The notes beneath the pieces were generated by a model. That model did no database searches and was not told the DNA's origin. It saw only the letters and a list, made by a program, of their open reading frames with translations. The position numbers and the translations under genes were made by a program. A DNA stretch of 64,000 nucleotides from Oreohelix idahoensis (taxonomy: Eukaryota > Mollusca > Gastropoda > Stylommatophora > Oreohelicidae): assembly GCA_024509875.1 (NCBI GenBank), contig JAMPIV010019843.1, positions 310,001 to 374,000 on the forward strand. The letters are read 5' to 3'. Shown here piece after piece: positions 38,751 to 51,396 of this stretch; the stretch's first letter is position 1; each line of letters opens with the position of its first letter.

Positions 38751-41223
38751 AGTCCTGTGGTGAAGTGGGATGTTATAAATATTTATAGGGGACTTAGTGT
38801 ACTGACTGAGATCAGCTGTGAAGGTATCTATATCTAATAAGAGTAGTGTATTATAGATAACCTTACTTGCTGCCACATATATATATATATATATATCTCA
38901 GTCAGAATTATTCTGGAATAGTGTGATGACTACGTTGTATGTCTAGGGTATGTGTATGATGAAGTGTAAGTCATAACAACAACAGACAGATAAACAATTT
39001 AATTTATTCCACCACACTTGACAACACTGTGACACTCACATACATATAACACTCTAAGAGGATATCTTAAAGGAGTCACTGATAACTTTTCAAATAACAA
39101 TATGTATTCATTGCTGTCATGAATGTATATGTGTCCTGATTCAAATACAAAGGAACCAGGAGTCACAATCAATTTTAATTACAAGTTATATGTACAGAAT
39201 TTATCAATATGAATATTGTAGTGACATATATTATTAACAGTATCCTATGTGTGTCAGTTGTGTAGTAGTAATATGAGGTAATACTGGTTTTGTTTTGTTC
39301 AAGCTCTGTTGGTATTTGTCATCATGACTTCAATAGTTTGTCTTTATTGGAACTAGTATTGGAGATGTTCTCAGTTCCTGATATTAAAACAATTTACTTC
39401 CCCTCCTAAGTTTATGTTACAATGTTATTTTAAGATGGGGGTACATAATTTTGAGCTCAGCTGGCCACATCAGCTTATCTTGCGTGATGGCGGCAGGAAG
39501 AGACTCCTCTGCTCGATTTCTCCCCTGGGCTCTGGAGACACCTCACTGATAGCTAAAGGGACCAAGGAGTATGCTGTCCGACTCTGGATTCAGCAAAGCT
39601 CTGACCAGGTGCTGCTCAATACCATCAAGACCACGGTCCCTGAAAACAAGAAGGATGTACCTTCTACTTCATAACTAATTGATACTCTAGTTCTACACTG
39701 AGCACAATACACCACAAACATTGAGTTCAGAGCGTTAGGCCAACTGTCAGCTTCATCTGAAATACTTTATACCAGTATTAACCTCCTTAATGGTTACTAC
39801 GCCTCTGCACTTCCAGCATTATTTCTTTCTAGTCAATCATCTAGGTGTCAGTGTACTGTTTGGCCATTCCATGCCGTTTTACTTTCCTCCGACACCTTCT
39901 GTTCAGGCTGGAGCATTATAGGCTTTACATCATGTTTGCTACTGAACTACACATATATACAGGCATAAATTAACAATTCACATTCAATTTTCATTAAAAG
40001 ATACTGAATGTTTCAAGCTTACCACAATTCATAGAATAAACACAGATACGTTGACTAGCAATGAATTCTGGCACAAATACTGGCACAAATTCCCATCTGC
40101 TTATGTTCCAGGCTTTTATTTAGCAAAAATATGAGCTGGCTTCAACGCACTGTTGCTTTATCAAGCTTATTTGAACTAGTGGTCTCGAACTAACGCTCCT
40201 AAGTGATTATATCAGCGAGTCTGGCCAATGGAGCCACGTTTCGACAAGTGTTTGAAAAAATTTTACCTTCCTACGTCTCCCCTAACAACCAAAGATAGTA
40301 TTTATAGTCCGACCAATCGTGTTTAGTCTTATATTTGTTGCGCTCCAATCAATTTGGAGTTTACATGGTAGGCTATTTCCGTACGTAAGGTTTTTTCAAA
40401 CACGTTATAAAAAAAAATTTTATGAGCAGAAATGATTTCATGCTGTCAGGCATCCCCACTATTTTATTTTGGTTATAATTTGGTAATTCCTAGACTATTT
40501 GCGTAACGTTTTACATATTCTTTGTCAGCAAGCCCTAAGGAACCCAAATATACAAATTTAAAAGAGCTAAGTGGCTGCGTTCAAAATATGCAATTTCTTC
40601 TACCTCCTGTTTCGAAGATGTGCTGTCTGGGTATTGTAATGTTTTCAAACGTAAACCCATCTATTGTCATCTTTCCTAATAAGAGTTTTTCAGGATTTAA
40701 AAACCTAACTCTGGGAAGGTTAGTGTTTTTATCACTGTCCGTCCGAAAAAGTTAGTGCATGTGGCCTTACACGCGTGATAGTAGTAAGTGTGTATCGCGT
40801 TACGCTTGTTGGGGTGGCATTAATAGCGAGACGCGTGTTCAATTTTGCATGCGTTCCTGATTTTCAGCTCTCCCTTCTCTTTCTATTTGAGTCCATCTGT
40901 TCGTTCGTTTTGGTAACGCAGTATAATTAATGTTAGGATTAATTTAGGTCATAACGCATTGTGCCTCTCAATGTTTTTCTCAGAAATGCAATACCCGTTT
41001 TAATGTGTTGTGGAAACGCTTGTATTTATGCAGTGGCTTATATTTAACGTGGAAACGTTACAATTTGCAGACGAAGCATAAAACAAAGGGGGATTTCGAG
41101 TACATTCTTTGTGACAGCACTGTTATTTTACCATTGCTCTTTTCTTTATTAGAATTAATTTGTTAGGCTTTATATTTACCTGATAATTTATATATGTGGA
41201 TTAGAATATTTCACGACAAGTCC
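38751..41223 (+). mobile_element. Solo LTR with target-site duplication AGTCC
   Basis: The LTR is 38756-41218 (2463 bases). It begins TGTGGTGAAGTGGGA and ends ATTTCACGACA, and is flanked by the perfect 5-base duplication AGTCC at 38751-38755 and 41219-41223. No gag or pol lies next to it, so it is a solo LTR left by recombination between two LTRs. A second solo LTR of the same family is at 61524-63930. The first bases resemble those of the LTR at 1345 (TGTAGTAAAGTG), suggesting a related family and plus orientation. A (TA)n stretch lies at 38877-38897. Confidence 0.93.
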
Positions 41224-41955
41224 TTTAAGTTAGAATCCTGATTCTATTCTTTATCCTGACTTGTCTGACTGTCTTCTTGACGAGTTGAATTAGCAGTGAA
41301 GTAATCTTAAAATGTTGTAACTTTTAAGCAACACTCGACCCACGCATTCACATTGCTACCTTGAGGTGTAGTCCAATCAGAAACGATTACATCACTTTCG
41401 TGCTCCAAAGATCCCATTCGTTATCTTGAAATTGTTTACTTCAACCAATTTCGTATGCCTACGTGATCCGTATTTTAATCTGTAACCAGGTTGATATTTT
41501 CCGACACGTCATGTGCAAACGAACAACTTATCAGGTAACAAACCTGGGTTGTGGTAACTCACGGTTTGTTTTGTATCGTCCTGCGACAGAACGTCGGGTT
41601 CACAATAGCCGTGTTAGCGATAAAGAAAAAACAAAAACAGGCAGATGGGTAGTCATTCCATTCCTACGCAGTAATCTGTGCCTTTACTGTCTGTCGGAAG
41701 TGTGTTATGCAACCGTAAACAACATTTTATTCTACAGGAATCAATATGGGTTCAATCTAATGTTAGCGATCAAAACAATCAGCAAAGGGGTGTTCAATTA
41801 GGCCCAGACGTTACAAGAAGCTGGAACTATGAAGTAAAAAGAGTAAATATTGTAAGAAGTGAGAAAAAAGGACAGGGAAGAGCTTAGAAGAAATTAAAGG
41901 ATGGCACAGGAAAATATAACGATCTAGGTTATTAAGTTATATTTTAACCTGTCTT
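41224..41955. other. Spacer between solo LTR and LINE remnant
   Basis: Contains an open frame of 112 codons at 41463-41801 that I do not recognise; it has no domain motif. Nothing else is visible. Confidence 0.35.
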
Positions 41956-42460
41956 TTTACTGTGCATTATGTAAAACTGCAGTTAAAAGGGAGAACTGGG
42001 GCTCGTGGGATGTTTATGCAAAGAAGAATGGGGCGCATCGCATGGAACGAGAAGAAAACAAATAAAGAGGTCATTAAAAAGGTAGGAATGAAAAAGATTT
42101 CATGACAGTTAGACAGCTAAAATACTTTAGCCGTATAAAAAGACATAACGCTTTGTTCAATACCATAATAGAAGGCAGAGTGGAAGGCAAACGTGCAAGA
42201 GAAAACAGTACTATAAGTGGGAAGATAATATCAAGAGATAGGCAGTAAAGAGCCAATCAGAGTGCACCATCAAGGCAAGAAACAAAAGACGATGGAGATC
42301 CATTGCAGAGAACCTTACATGTGAAGATGGTGGCTGATGATGATGTAAAGCTTATGCATATCTATTTGTGTTTAACCTACCAGTCGTGATACTACTTATC
42401 TTCTCAGAGTAAATAAATAAATTGCGGTTGCCATCAGTTTGACAGCGGGTAATATGTTAC
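41956..42460 (+). pseudogene. LINE ORF2 C-terminal remnant, copy 1
   Basis: Joining frames gives MGRIAWNEKKTNKEVIKKVG, then RQLKYFSRIKRHNALFNTII, EGRVEGKRARE and finally KARNRRRWRSIAENL. This matches the conserved tail of many LINE proteins (RISWTDKxTNEEVL, RQLxYxGHI, EGKxxGKRxRGR, DRxxWR). At least two frameshifts and a stop are present. The part from about 42126 to 42461 is repeated nearly identically at 43571-43907. Confidence 0.7.
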
Positions 42461-43570
42461 TGTTGCGTCCTTTCTGAGTCCTTAACAGGCATATGTAGTC
42501 ACAGGTCCTACATCTGTTAAGAGATTACGCACCAACTATATGTTAGTAATATAGTTGATAGATTTAATTTATCGCGCACAATAGCGCACAATTTTGGGAG
42601 AGATATTTTTGGCGCGCTTGTTGCCAAACAAGTGAGATGACGTCGAAGCTTGAAGGAGGCAAGCTAGCATCCCAGCCAGACATATGGTCTGTTGTTATTT
42701 TCAGCCCCCATGTGTTGGGCAGATGTGATTATTCTTTGACATGGCCTTCTAGTTAGAAGTCATTGCCATATGTCATAAGCGTAAGTTGTTGTTTTTTTCC
42801 ATTCAAGAAAGAATTGAAAATAATATATATTTTTTTATTGACGTTTCACCCAAGTCGACGTCTAGATAGAACCTACACTCGATGGTACTATAATGGATAA
42901 ACTTGGGGAGTCAATTCATTGAAGGCCGACATATATATTAAAGGAATTGTTGGTTAAGAAAATGTATCTACTAAAATGAATTATTGAACCGCCGTCATGC
43001 GAGTCACGGCTATAAGGAGAGGTTAGTCAAAGGACAGTACTTAAATATTTATATGCGCAAAGGAATGCCTTCATTATAAAATGTTCAGAGGTTCCCATAT
43101 GATTATTTACGATGCCATTTAAAGAGGACATAATTATAATATATCTCAGATGCAATGGATCATAACGAGGGTCTCTGTCCTTGAAAAGGTCAACCGTTAT
43201 AGAATTCAAGTCATGAATTTAAACTGCCTCATCGTTGATATATATTAGTGTATTAACTCAGATACCCAGCTATAAGTTGCTTAAAGGATTCTTCAGGGAT
43301 TATCTGCTTGGATTATTGAAAATTACTTTCCCTCTCACCATGTTGATTGAACTGTTAACGTCAAGATCGAGTGTCTCGTCCCGTTCAATGTCTTGTCAAA
43401 TAAACGATGTATTAATTCTTATCGACGAGTTTTACTACTACAGTCTTGGCACTTGTTGACGTGCCCTTTTGGGATTCCTGTTGACTGCTTAACATATCAC
43501 TAATAAAAATTCGCGAATCGGCACATAATAGTAGTCAGCAATAATCACTACCAAGAAAGACTACTACAGT
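42461..43570. other. Spacer between two LINE remnants
   Basis: AT-rich sequence with short frames only (for example minus 43027-43209). Nothing recognised. Confidence 0.35.
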
Positions 43571-43907
43571 CGTATAAAAAGACATAACGCTTTGTTCAAT
43601 ACCATAATAGAAGGCAGAGTGGAAGGAAAACGTGCAAGAGAAAACAGTACTATAAGTGGGAAGATAATATCAAGAGATATGCAGTAAAGAGCCAATCAGA
43701 GTGCACCATCAAGGCAAGAAACAAAAGACGATGGAGATCCATTGCAGAGAACCTTACATGTGGAGATGGTGGCTGATGATGATGTAAAGCTTATGCATAT
43801 CTACTTGTGTTTAACCTACCAGTTGTGAAACTACTTATCTTCTCAGAGTAAATAAATAAATTGCGGTTGCCATCAGTTTGACAGCGGGTAATATGTTACT
43901 TGACGAC
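43571..43907 (+). repeat. LINE 3' remnant, copy 2 (near-identical to 42126-42461)
   Basis: Starts CGTATAAAAAGACATAACGC and ends GACAGCGGGTAATATGTTACT, as does copy 1; only a few substitutions separate them. The left boundary lies where the longer copy continues with more coding sequence, so this copy is either more 5'-truncated or a local duplication. Confidence 0.85.
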
Positions 43908-44625
43908 ACTTAATGGCTGTGATGATATTTCATGTGTGACTTAATGCTCGCAGATGTGTAATGACACAAAATTGTTTTCTCTCTCTTCAGTGTTAAGTGT
44001 GTAGTCTTGTTCTTGAGCACGCCTGCCAAATACTTCGGCATTTCAATACTGGAAATACCTGTGTTACGACGCTACGTAGTGAATCTTAAGACAAGCATGC
44101 GGGATCTGACCTATATTGTGTCACAGGTCAGTAATCTCCTGTTATAATTTCACTGGTTAACTGATGTATGTATCATCTGTGAGTTCTAGTTGTTAGACCC
44201 GTGTTTATTTTGCCATTGAAAACTATAAATATAAAATAACTTTGTAAACATGTCAGATTATAGGAACTGATTGATTCATCATGTTAGTCCTGGTTTTGCG
44301 TGTCTATGACGACTGGACCCTGTTTTAGACGTTTTTTTAAACTTTGTCACACGATGTATTAAAACTTCGGCCCATAACTCATACAGCATTTCCTTAAGCG
44401 ACATCATTGTTTGATGATTGAAACACGTGAGTTATATATGAACCCTGTGTAACATGTTTATTTAATTCCGTACTGGTATAAATCTAGAGTGATGGTGTTA
44501 GGAGTGTTTAACAACTCAAGTGAAGTATTTCGAAGTTTGTTACTAAGATTTCTATCGGAATTCTCCTCATTGGTCAACTAAAACAAATGTAGGTTTGAAA
44601 TTGTTAACATAATTATCAGAACTAA
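43908..44625. other. Spacer, nothing recognised
   Basis: AT-rich sequence without motif or repeat found elsewhere in the window. Confidence 0.35.
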
Positions 44626-44715
44626 AGGTCTTTTATATGTGGACGTGCGCTTAATATAACCACTAGGTTGAACGAGACGCGGCTCGCCGACACGAGGCAC
44701 AACTTTTTCTTTTTA
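44626..44715. repeat. Fragment sharing a subterminal repeat with the elements at 52.3 and 54.7 kb
   Basis: The phrases CTTTTATATGTGGACGTGCG and AACCACTAGGTTGAACGAGA closely match 52247-52310, and the CGCGGCTCGCC/GACGAGGCA core is also seen at 54733-54770. It is a remnant of the same inverted-repeat element family. Confidence 0.65.
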
Positions 44716-45734
44716 ATAAATAAATAAAAAGGTTTGAAATTAGTAAGTTTTGTTTTGGAAATGTGTATACGCACACGCAAATGAACGCACTATAACACAC
44801 ACGTACACTGTGGCAGAACTCTATGAGATGTTTTGGGGTGTAACAAATATTAAACACTAGTAAGTAAACCGTCAAAATTGACGGGTTTTTAATTATAGTG
44901 TGCTATGTCTGTTATATGTCCTGAAGACGATGCTATTTCTACTTTGGTCATTTCATACACTTGCGTTACAAGTCACCGTCATTAGATCTTTGTAGTAAAA
45001 ATTATCTGGATGCATTGGATACGAAGACGTGTGGCAACTTTTCAAAAAATGACATGGGGAGAAATAATTTTGAACTAATTGAACGAAATATGATAAATTT
45101 GACCATGCATTTAGGAGCAGTAAGATCTCATACTGCCGTTGCTATCAATCTGTGCATCCACTGATACAAAACTCAGTACAGAATTGTACGAACGAATGTT
45201 GTCCTTGAAGTTACGGTAATGTGGATGCTAGGGTAGGTGCTCAAAAAATCTATTAATAATCTTCCTCAAGCTCAATGTGATGCATGAAATATTTTTTATC
45301 GAAAACTGCTGCTCGAGGTATTGCAATGTCTTCCGGCGCTTCTTTGGCTTGCTTCGAATGACGTCACTCTTGGTCTTTCTGCATCTGCAGGTCGACGTAA
45401 TGCAGCATCTTCTGATGTTTCGGTGGCTCCACTCGATTTAGGCACGTCTTATTTCTGCTGCAGGTACAACACTGCTTGCATCAGCGTCTTGTGACGTCTC
45501 GCTAGCTTACTGTGATTCATGGGAATCATCTTCTTCGTGTACTGTAGTAAATATACCCGTCAAAATAATGACGGGGAAATAACTACAGCTACCTTTCAGC
45601 ATCTGCAGTACATTTATAAGACTGGGAAACTCATTTTGTTGTTTCTTAATAAAGTTATTTTACCCATTTTATTAAATGTGAAAAAGAAAATTACGTTGGT
45701 TTTCTTTTTCGAAGGGTGTAATTTATTCTCTCTG
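44716..45734. other. Spacer, nothing recognised
   Basis: AT-rich sequence with short frames lacking motifs. The right part runs into the LINE 5' UTR, and the frame 45519-45827 crosses that boundary, so I do not call it. Confidence 0.35.
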
Positions 45735-46830
45735 GTTCCAAAGGTTATTATAGCCGGGAGTTGTAGTGAGGATAAGCTCTCACTGCAGATAAATGCCTTT
45801 ATGGCACGGGCCTCAAATCGCCTCTGACAACCAAGCCCAGCTCCCAGCCTTCATGTGTGGCTCAATTTGAGCCTGGCGGAACTGTTTCCACTGACGGGAG
45901 AACTGGCGAAGGCCAGTCACTGGCGTCTTAAAATCAATGGGTGGGTTTGAAAAAAAATTGAAAAAAGGTGATTCGTCTTACGAGGACAAAAGACAAAGAA
46001 AATAGTCTACGTTACGGCCACAAGGCCTTCGTCAGGAAAGGAAAGAAAGTGAAGTCTAGATAGGACACATAAAAAACTTAATAAAATAAAAACTGGGTAC
46101 TTCCCTGAAGGCAAGAACCGAAATTCGCTGTCTGTTGAAGAGCGCGTGGCTTAAAATCAGTAGCTTCGGGCAGATAGGGCTCGTGATCCTTGGTTGGCAG
46201 CCTATCTAAGAGACGGTAATACTCTGAATTCAAACCGTCGCTGCCTAGCGGGAATATCCATTTATGGGAAAGATTTCGGGAGTAAACCCTGAGGGAAAAT
46301 CCGGAGTCGGAGTCTCTAAGGCAGTCTAATGTTGATTCGACATTATTCTAGCAGCTTCTGCGACGTTGGTGGTACCAAACTGTATCGGCTACTGCCGTTC
46401 CTTTGGATCTACCGGCTGCATGGAGAGGGGGAACATGCTGCATGGGCAACAGTTTAATCTCCATATAACTGTGCCCAAGCTCGCGCCCTGGCGAGGACAC
46501 TCAAGCTTCACTTTATAGGGGTCGGCAAAACACGGGAAGTAGCAGTTACCAGTTATACGAATTTTGCCCAATTGGCGTAGGTCGTGGCGCCGGGGGCTAC
46601 TTCCGACAATGAGAGAGGTTCTAGGATCTCACCGGACAGCTACCGCCCGCTTCAAGCTGGACAGCCCCCCAGTCAATTAGGTGTTTGTCTCGCCACTGTC
46701 TGCTTTCCCTATTTGGTGCAAGGGGATGAGGGTCAAACCCTAACTGTAGACAGAAAATTTTGTACCAAACAATTATCACAAAACAAGAAGTAATAGAAAT
46801 AAACAACCAATCAGATTGGGATGATGGAAC
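45735..46830 (+). other. 5' UTR of the APE-type LINE
   Basis: Non-coding, GC-richer than its surroundings. Contains CTCACTGCAGATAAATGCC, GGCGAAGGCCAGTCACTGGC and GGTCGGCAAAACACGGGAAG. Such a leader carries the internal promoter in LINEs. The few frames inside it are not supported as genes. Confidence 0.6.
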
Positions 46831-47017
46831 GTCCGGACTATGTTGACTGGACTATATGAAAACCTACAGGACATAAACGATGTCAGGAAGACAGCCGTAA
46901 TCAATGAAGAACTCAAACGACTTCAGGTAGTTATAGCTGCACTTCATGAAACGCGCCTGGCTGGCTCAGGAATGGTGAGCGAGAAGGACTACACATTTTA
47001 TTGGCAAGGTGTCTGTT

Positions 47018-48654
47018 ACGGTTGGTCGGGGTTCGTAGGTTCTTCTTATATTTGATTATTATACACTGAATCGCACACTGATTTAGATCAAGTGCCGATA
47101 AGGGTATATCACTCAGTCCCCGAACACAGCCGTCTTCTCCAACATAAATGATACTGCAAAGGCCAGGTTGGACGATTCAAATCAACATTTAATCAACATC
47201 ACGTAGCTCCAATACAGATATTAGTGATCTGCATATTATGTTATAGCATCAATTAGACAGTCTCTAGCATCGCTGTACAGTCTTGTAACTGGAACAATGT
47301 CGAGGACATTTTCATACAGTTTTATTATAATTCACAACTCACTTTCATCTTGTATAGCATAATTCCTCTTACAAAAACACTGGCATCATCGCACGGAGGT
47401 TTATGGATGATCCAGAGATGGAATACATAGGAATGTGACCATAAAATCTTATAACACTCAGGAGCTTAGAACACATACGGCCAACGCCTTGAAAAGACAC
47501 ACAGCGAATCCGCCGGCAATAAATCGCAGACGTTTAGCACGAGCGACTCAATCGTCTGCTCACTGAACCCAAAAAAAGCAATGACGTACTTCCTATAACC
47601 AGGGTCACCGTACGTAAACAAATAAACTGCATGTCGAACTGAATTTATATCGACATACATGTTATGAACTTTACTCATAACAGTGTCAACGCTATTTTGT
47701 GGTTGCTTGCTTGTTAGTGACGAGGCAAGCCGGTCGGAAGCCAACGGAAATAGCCGAACGACCGGGCCATGTGACCATCGAAAATTCGGGCGCCAAGGGG
47801 TTGAGCGCGAAAGATTCACTAGTGTTTGGACTGCCGTCACGTTTGGACGATTTTCGATGCCCGCTTGATGCTGCCCCTTTTTCATTGAAAAGCATGATAC
47901 AGTGCCAGCCAGATTAATGTTATCTTCATTCATTCATAACCCTCCACTCCCAAATGAGCATAGGCCTTCAACACACACATGCCAAGTCCTCCTGTCACGT
48001 GCCATCATCTCAAGTTCTTTCCACGTTCTCCTCATTTTCACCTCTGTTTCCAGCTCTCTTCTCCGTGTGCTTCTTGGTCTACCTCTGCCTCTCTTGCCCT
48101 GGGGGTTCCAGAACAAGGACTGTCTTGTAATGCTATCAACAGGTCTCCTCAGTGTGTGTCCAATCCATCGCCATCGCCTTCTTCTCATCTCTTGTTCCAC
48201 TGGCACTTGTCATCAGTTCCACGTTGGTAGCCTTGTCATACCATTTTAATCCCTCTATTCTACGCAAGCACCCATTTGTGAAATTGTGTAGCTTTTTGGT
48301 TGTTGTCTTTGTTGTTCTCCATGTCTCAGAGCCATACAATAGGACTGACTTCACATTTGAGTTGAAGATTCTTATTGATATTATATGTTCATTCCTTGTG
48401 GCGGCATTTATATATGTATTTCCATTCCATTAGGCCGTGTGTGGCCAAGTTATGATCTTGTTATAAAAGGGATATTAGCTGTTTAGAAGCGTTCGTTCCT
48501 TGTCACCCATTGTTGTATAGCCATACCTTAGTGGACACGAGCCAGACTATGTGTTGTAGTTAAATCTGTACAACAGTGGTAATGCCCTGGTGGTGAGGGG
48601 TTAGCCAGCTAGCACATTTCCCTACCATAGTTAAACAGTGGCTTGTGATACAAG
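47018..48654 (-). mobile_element. Nested insertion inside the LINE endonuclease
   Basis: The host LINE reading stops after YTFYWQG and restarts at 48655, so roughly 1.6 kb was inserted. It includes a minus-strand LINE tail (47934-48360). The remaining part (47018-47930) has no recognised motif; the minus-strand frame 47466-47933 may be its 3' region by chance. Target-site duplications were not identified. Confidence 0.6.
47934..48360 (-). pseudogene. Minus-strand LINE ORF2 tail (nested)
   Basis: The reading starts with SVLLYGSETWRTTKTTTKKL and LRRIEGLKWYDKATNVELM, then after a frameshift MRRRRWRWIGHTLRRP, WNPQGKRGRGRPRSTRRREL and ARDRRTWHVCVEGLC to the stop at 47934. This is the thumb and C-terminal tail of an APE-type LINE RT (YGSETW, RRxRWxGHxLR, GKRxRGRPxxTWRR, ARDRxxW). 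Fragments of the same tail occur at 56340-56560 and 57155-57310. Confidence 0.8.
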
Positions 48655-49593
48655 GGACAGACCTTAATAAAACTAGAGAACACGGAGTAGGTTTTGCGAT
48701 AAAAAATATCGCTAACTAACATGGTCGAACCAGGTGAGAATGGATCAGAACGCCTCTTAACGCTCCGCCTGTAAACTAGCGCAGGTCCCATCACCTTTGT
48801 CAGTGTGTACGCTCCCACTCTGTACTCTGCCTCAGAAGCTAAAGGCGAGTTATACGAGAATCTAGCAGCAGTCATTAAAAGCACACCTAGGCAAGAACAT
48901 CTTGTTCTCCTTAGTGACTTTAAAGTCGCAGGAGTGGGTGCCGATAATGTTTCATGGCCTTCATGTCTGGGCAGGTTTGGTATTAGAAAGATGAATCAAA
49001 ATTGACAACGGCTCTTGGAGTTGTGTGTCCATCATGACCTCTGCGTGACTAACACTTACTTTCAGACAAACCCCAGCATAAGGTGTCATGGAGACACCCA
49101 CGATCTAAGCACTGGCACCAACTGGATGTGATTCTCGTCATAAGGCCACTTCTTAAGTCTGTGATCTCCACGCGCTCGTACCATAGTGCAGACTGTGATA
49201 CAGATCACTCCTTGGTTTGCTGTAAAAATTAGAGCACAACCAAGAAAACTCCATCGAGTCAGACATGAAGGGGAACCACACATCGATACCAGCAAGATGT
49301 CAGACCTTGTCATGATTGCTCAATTTACTACGACCTTCAAGAAAGTGCTCAGTAGCCAACAGCATGGTGAACCTGTTACAGAGAACTGGGAGCACCTGCG
49401 GAACATCATTCAAAGTACTGCACTTGCTACCTTTGGTAAGAAAACAGCGAAGTCAAATGACTGGTTTGATGCTTCATTAGATGTGATGACACCTGTCATT
49501 GAAGCTAAGCGCAGTGCTGCGGTTGAATACAAACGTTCACCGAGTGCTATAACCCTACAGATCCTGATGGCTACGAGAAGCAAAGTTCAATAA

Positions 49594-51396
49594 ACTGCTC
49601 GACGTTGTGCAAATGACTATTGGCTCCAGCTCAGTGAGAGCATCCAGACTGCAGCGCAAACAGGCAACTTTAGACAAATGTATCACGGAATAAAGAAAGC
49701 CCTTGTTCACCAAAAAAAGCAAGACGGCACCACTAAAAACCATCAGCGGAGAGAAGCTAACTGATAAGGGTAAGCAGATGGATAGGTGAGTCTAGCACTA
49801 CACTGAGCTGTACGATAGAGAAAATACCATCACGCCTGCAGCACTTGATGCTGTCAAATGTCTGCCAACTATGGATGAGCTGGATGCTGAATTAACATTA
49901 GAAGAAGTGATGGGATTCCTCCCGAGTTCATCAAATGTTGTAAGAGCACGCTATTACATCCTCTGCATAGACATGCGAGATGCCAAGCTTGTAACACTGT
50001 ATAAAAATAAAGAAGTGATTGCAATTACTACAGAGACATCTCTCTTCTTGGTATTGTTGGTAAGGATTTTTCCAGAGTCATCTTAATGCGACTATACAAG
50101 TTAGCTGAGCGCAAATATCCAGAATCTCAGTGTGGATTCCGAGCTGGTAGATCAACAGACATGATCTTTTCTCTGCGCCAGCTTCAGGAAAGATCAAGAG
50201 AGCAGAAAAGGCTTTTATATATATCGCCTTTATAGACCTCACAAAGGCAATTAACCTGGTTAGTATGGTTGGACTCTTCAAAATCCTCATGAAAATAGGC
50301 TGCCCTGCTATATCACAGCCCTTTGACATACGAAGTAGCGTTAAACAAAGCTGCGTTCTGGCTCCAACCCTCTTGGGGATCTTCTTTGCCTTACTCTTGA
50401 AACATGCATTCAAAGATGCAACTGAAGGATTTTGCCTTCACACTAGGTCAAATGGCCGTCTGTTTAATCTCGAAAGGCTGAAGGCAAAAACAAAAATCAG
50501 AATGGTCACTATAAGAAACTTCTTATTCGCTGATGAAGCTGCAGTTATCACTCAAAGCCAAAAGGAGCTTCAGAGCTTGATGAATCGCTTCACGAAAGCA
50601 TGCAAGGACTTTGGCCTCACAAAAAGTCTAAAGAAAACAAATGTGCTGAATCAGGATGTGGGTGCTGCACCAGTAATCACTATCGATAACTATGAATCGG
50701 CAGTGGTGCACTATTTCACATACCTGTGGTCTATCATCAATGACAAACTCTCTCTGGACACAGAAATTGACAGCCGCATTTACAAAGCGGCAGCTACCTT
50801 TGCACGCCTTACATTGCGTGTTTGGGGAAACTCCAAACTCAAAAAGAAGACCAAAGCTGCAGTATATAACACCTGCATCATCAGCACACTCTATATGGCA
50901 GTGAGACATGGACAACCTAAGCTAAGCAAGAAAGAAGGCTCAATACCTTCCATCTACGGTGTCTACGCCACATCCTCTGCATTTAGTAGAAAGATAAAGT
51001 GACAATTGTCGAGGTGTTGTCACGTGCTGGCCTTCAAAGCATGTATACAGACTACGCTGGCTTGGCCATGTCCGCCGCATGGAAGATGGTCGCATCCCGA
51101 AAGATATATTATACGGACAACTGGTAGATGACAAAAGAACTGTTGGGCGACCGCAGCTGAGATTGAAAGATGTGTGGAAGAGAGATATGAGGGCACTGGA
51201 CATAAATCCAGCAACCTGGGAGGATGAAGCTGCCGATCGCACCAAGTGGCGATGCTATCTACGGCGCCACCTCAGATTGGGCGAAAATAAGCTCACACAA
51301 CAAGGAGAAGAGAGGCGAAAAAGTCTAAAAGAACACCAGGACAATAAACATCTGAGGGCTGTCACATCAGGGTCGTATTTCCATACTCAGATATGA
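49594..51396 (+). pseudogene. LINE reverse transcriptase domain and C-terminal tail
   Basis: The early RT blocks (about 49870-50260) are broken into short frames, with IDLTKAINLV-like sequence near 50230. The frame from 50265 reads LFKILMKIGCPA, SSVKQSCVLAPTLLGIFFAL (RT block with QGCVLAPTLF expected) and FLFADEAAVITQSQKELQSL. The catalytic FADD is FADE here, so the second Asp is lost. YLWSIINDKLSLDTEIDSRI and the thumb LRVWGNSKLKKKTKAAVYNT follow. Another frame holds the tail MEDGRIPKDILYGQL, GRPQLRLKDVWKRDMRALDI and DRTKWRCYLRRHL to 51396. Normally copies LINE RNA at the nicked target. The stops, frameshifts and FADE show it is inactive. Clade is uncertain (RTE- or L2/CR1-like). Confidence 0.82.

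Larger units (their letters stand above)
46840..49593 (+). pseudogene. LINE endonuclease (APE) domain, split by an insertion
   Basis: The first exon-like part (46840-47017) reads INDVRKTAVINEELKRLQVV and HETRLAGSG, the N-terminal APE motif (usually QETRL; here His replaces Gln). After the insertion it resumes near 48670 with REHGVGFAIKNIA, ENGSERLLTLRL, then VYAPTLYSASEAKGELYENL and LVLLSDFKVAGVGAD, the catalytic region where GDFNA is expected (Ser-Asp-Phe-Lys here). The stretch at 49100-49210 gives SWRHPRSKHWHQLD and SYHSADCDTDHSL in a shifted frame, with the final catalytic Asp-His. The endonuclease nicks host DNA to start reverse transcription. Several frameshifts and altered catalytic residues show it is dead. 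After DTDHSL the linker to RT continues to 49593. Confidence 0.78.

Noticed and set aside
39414..39674. Frame shared by the two solo LTRs (also 62191-62379) as a conserved gene
   Set aside because: Most differences between the two copies change amino acids and one copy is shortened, so there is no sign of protein selection.
41463..41801. 112-codon frame as a gene
   Set aside because: No motif, no homologue in the window, average length for chance in this AT-rich DNA.
45519..45827. 102-codon frame
   Set aside because: It runs across the boundary of the LINE 5' UTR, so it cannot be an old gene.
47466..47933. 155-codon minus-strand frame as a gene
   Set aside because: It lies downstream of a LINE stop inside an insertion and has no family motif.
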